Shown here: positions 62,831 through 64,000 of the stretch, in pieces | Layout: every line of letters starts with the position of its first letter | How positions within the stretch are numbered: position 1 is the first letter of the stretch | Source: Mycteria americana | Lineage: Eukaryota; Chordata; Aves; Ciconiiformes; Ciconiidae | Assembly: GCF_035582795.1 (NCBI RefSeq) | Contig: NC_134368.1 | Span: 9,818,501-9,882,500, forward strand | Reading direction: 5' to 3' | DNA length: 64,000 nt | Notes under the pieces: generated by a model | What the model was told of the DNA's origin: nothing | The model's input: only the letters and a program-made list of their open reading frames with translations | Databases searched by the model: none | Position numbers and translations under genes: made by a program

Positions 62831-64000
62831 CAGAGAGCTGCAGGAGCAAATGGGAACCCTCAGAGTGTGGACGAAAAGGTCACCCTTAATTTTCTTTTGG
62901 CCAGTGGTTCAATTAGTACTGCTGTTATTTGGCCAAGGAGGCAAAGGAAACCCAAACCTGAAGCCTCCTGCTGCAGGAATGCTTTGAGATCTGCCCAGAC
63001 AAAAAGGAAAAAACCTCCTAGAAAGTGGTTATTGAGCTGTACTGGGACTCCAACCTGTGTATTATTTAGCGAAGGAATGAGATTTCTGCCTCATTTTTAC
63101 GTGTAGGCGTGCTGGCATCTTGGGATTTGAGAAGGCAGCGGGCTTCTCCATTGGGAAAGTCTTCGTGGCGGGATGGGAACCACAGAGGTGGCTGGGGGGA
63201 CAGCAGGGGTTCTGCTTTGCCCCGTCTCCCTCCGTGCAGGGGCAAAAAGGGTCAGGTCTGTACCCGCCGCTCCAGTTTCAGCGGTGGGTCGCTGCCCGAG
63301 GAACTGGGCTGCCCGCCTGATGCGTGGGGTCCGGTGACCCCCCGCAATGTAAATCCTTCCTGCGAGGAGTCGTCTGCACGCTCTGAACAAGGTCATCTTG
63401 TGGGTGGAATGTGTTAGTCCTGGCAAAAAGGGCCTGAAACCTCCTCGGGTGCTTTCAAAATACATGTAAATGTTTGAAGTGGAGGTTCTCTCCCCCTCTG
63501 CCCCCCTCCTCCCAGTGCATAGCAAATGAGGTGTGGACAAGCAGTGCAGTCTTTGCAGGAATAACTTCACCGGGTGCTCAAGCCTGGCTGTTTTGGGGAT
63601 GAGAAGGAGCAGTTGGAGGAGCAACACGTGGTGTCTCGGGCCAGGGAGGAAGAGGAGATGACCTTGAATTAGCCACCCACCCTTGGAAAGGGAGTGGGGG
63701 GGCCAGACTACTGTGGGCAGCTCTTGCTCCACTTATGGGTGTATACATCAATGTGGATAAATAGGTATAAATATGTGGGGAGGTTGTCCAACTTCGTGTC
63801 TTCACTAGTGCTACAAGGTGGTGGTTCATCCACCCATCCCACCCAAGGGAGCGTGGCTGAAGCTTAGCTTCAGTGCCTGACTTTCAGACAAATCCAGCCC
63901 GTGGGTGGCTGCTGGACTCAGTTTTTATCGTCCATGTTTTCTCTCTGCAGAAGAGAAATGGCTGGGTTTTTTCTCCCTCTGCTTGCCTGTTGCAATGACC

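Larger units (their letters stand above)
53145..64000 (+). other. FGFR3: FGFR3 intron 2, 5' part (more than 10.8 kb)
   Basis: The intron starts at the consensus donor gtaagg and does not end in the window. The next exon should encode the residues following the split glutamate (YLRSE... in chicken) and the first Ig domain with its WFKDG-type motif; neither is seen. The sequence is unique and mixed. It carries several T and A homopolymers (listed), an AT-rich stretch at 56,560-56,970 with many TAATTA-type cores, and CpG clusters at 54,840-54,990 and 60,830-61,135. No CR1 copy is seen in it. Confidence 0.85.

Noticed and set aside
63097..63732. 211-codon minus-strand frame in intron 2
   Set aside because: No recognisable motif or splice context; antisense to the intron with ordinary GC-rich composition.
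63951..64000. Acceptor-like site ttttctctctgcag followed by an open phase-1 frame, as a candidate FGFR3 exon 3
   Set aside because: The first codon would be glutamate, as needed, but the following residues EKWLGFFSLCL do not match the YLRSE-type sequence expected for FGFR3.
1..64000. CRISPR arrays, bacterial insertion sequences, phage genes, operons, ribosome binding sites
   Set aside because: None seen. Sequence character, CR1 elements, CpG island and splice sites are those of a vertebrate nuclear genome.

Overview
The window looks like nuclear DNA from a bird. It has no operon-like coding density and no long intron-free genes. Two interspersed repeats are clear CR1 LINE 3' ends of the avian type, with the octamer tail acagaatc and an ORF2 C-terminal reading frame. 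The one protein-coding exon I recognise is the signal-peptide exon of FGFR3, nearly identical to the start of chicken FGFR3 (Cek2) but not the same, so this is probably not chicken. I cannot name the species.

Layout: bases 1 to about 51,400 are gene-free as far as I can see. I found no recognisable coding exon, tRNA or rRNA. This stretch holds unique sequence, a few short tandem repeats, two young CR1 fragments (25.7 kb and 35.8 kb, both minus strand), an older CR1-type relic (5.1 kb), a relic of another non-LTR retrotransposon (39.2 kb), several very old MIR/L3-like remnants, a TTCC microsatellite next to one CR1, and an isolated CpG cluster near 21.0 kb. In vertebrates FGFR3 usually lies downstream of TACC3 in the same direction, so this stretch is probably the TACC3-FGFR3 intergenic interval. 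TACC3 itself is not visible here.

Bases about 52,000-53,500 form the CpG-island promoter of FGFR3 (plus strand). In order they hold a CGG(14) repeat, overlapping GC boxes, a predicted non-coding exon 1, a 193-base intron 1, and exon 2 with short upstream ORFs, an in-frame upstream ATG with a polyalanine tract, the signal peptide and a phase-1 splice donor at 53,144/53,145. Everything from 53,145 to the end is FGFR3 intron 2, which runs past the window (more than 10.8 kb). This intron has a G(17) run just after the donor, several poly-A/poly-T tracts, a second CpG cluster at 60.8-61.1 kb, and a CAG/GTAAAG acceptor-donor junction at 62,824 that resembles a recursive splice site.

I found no gene system that I would call new. 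The points most worth checking are the structure of the FGFR3 leader (in-frame polyalanine extension, uORFs, CGG repeat, G-run at the splice site), the orphan CpG clusters at 21.0 and 60.9 kb, and a 304-codon open frame at 47.8 kb.
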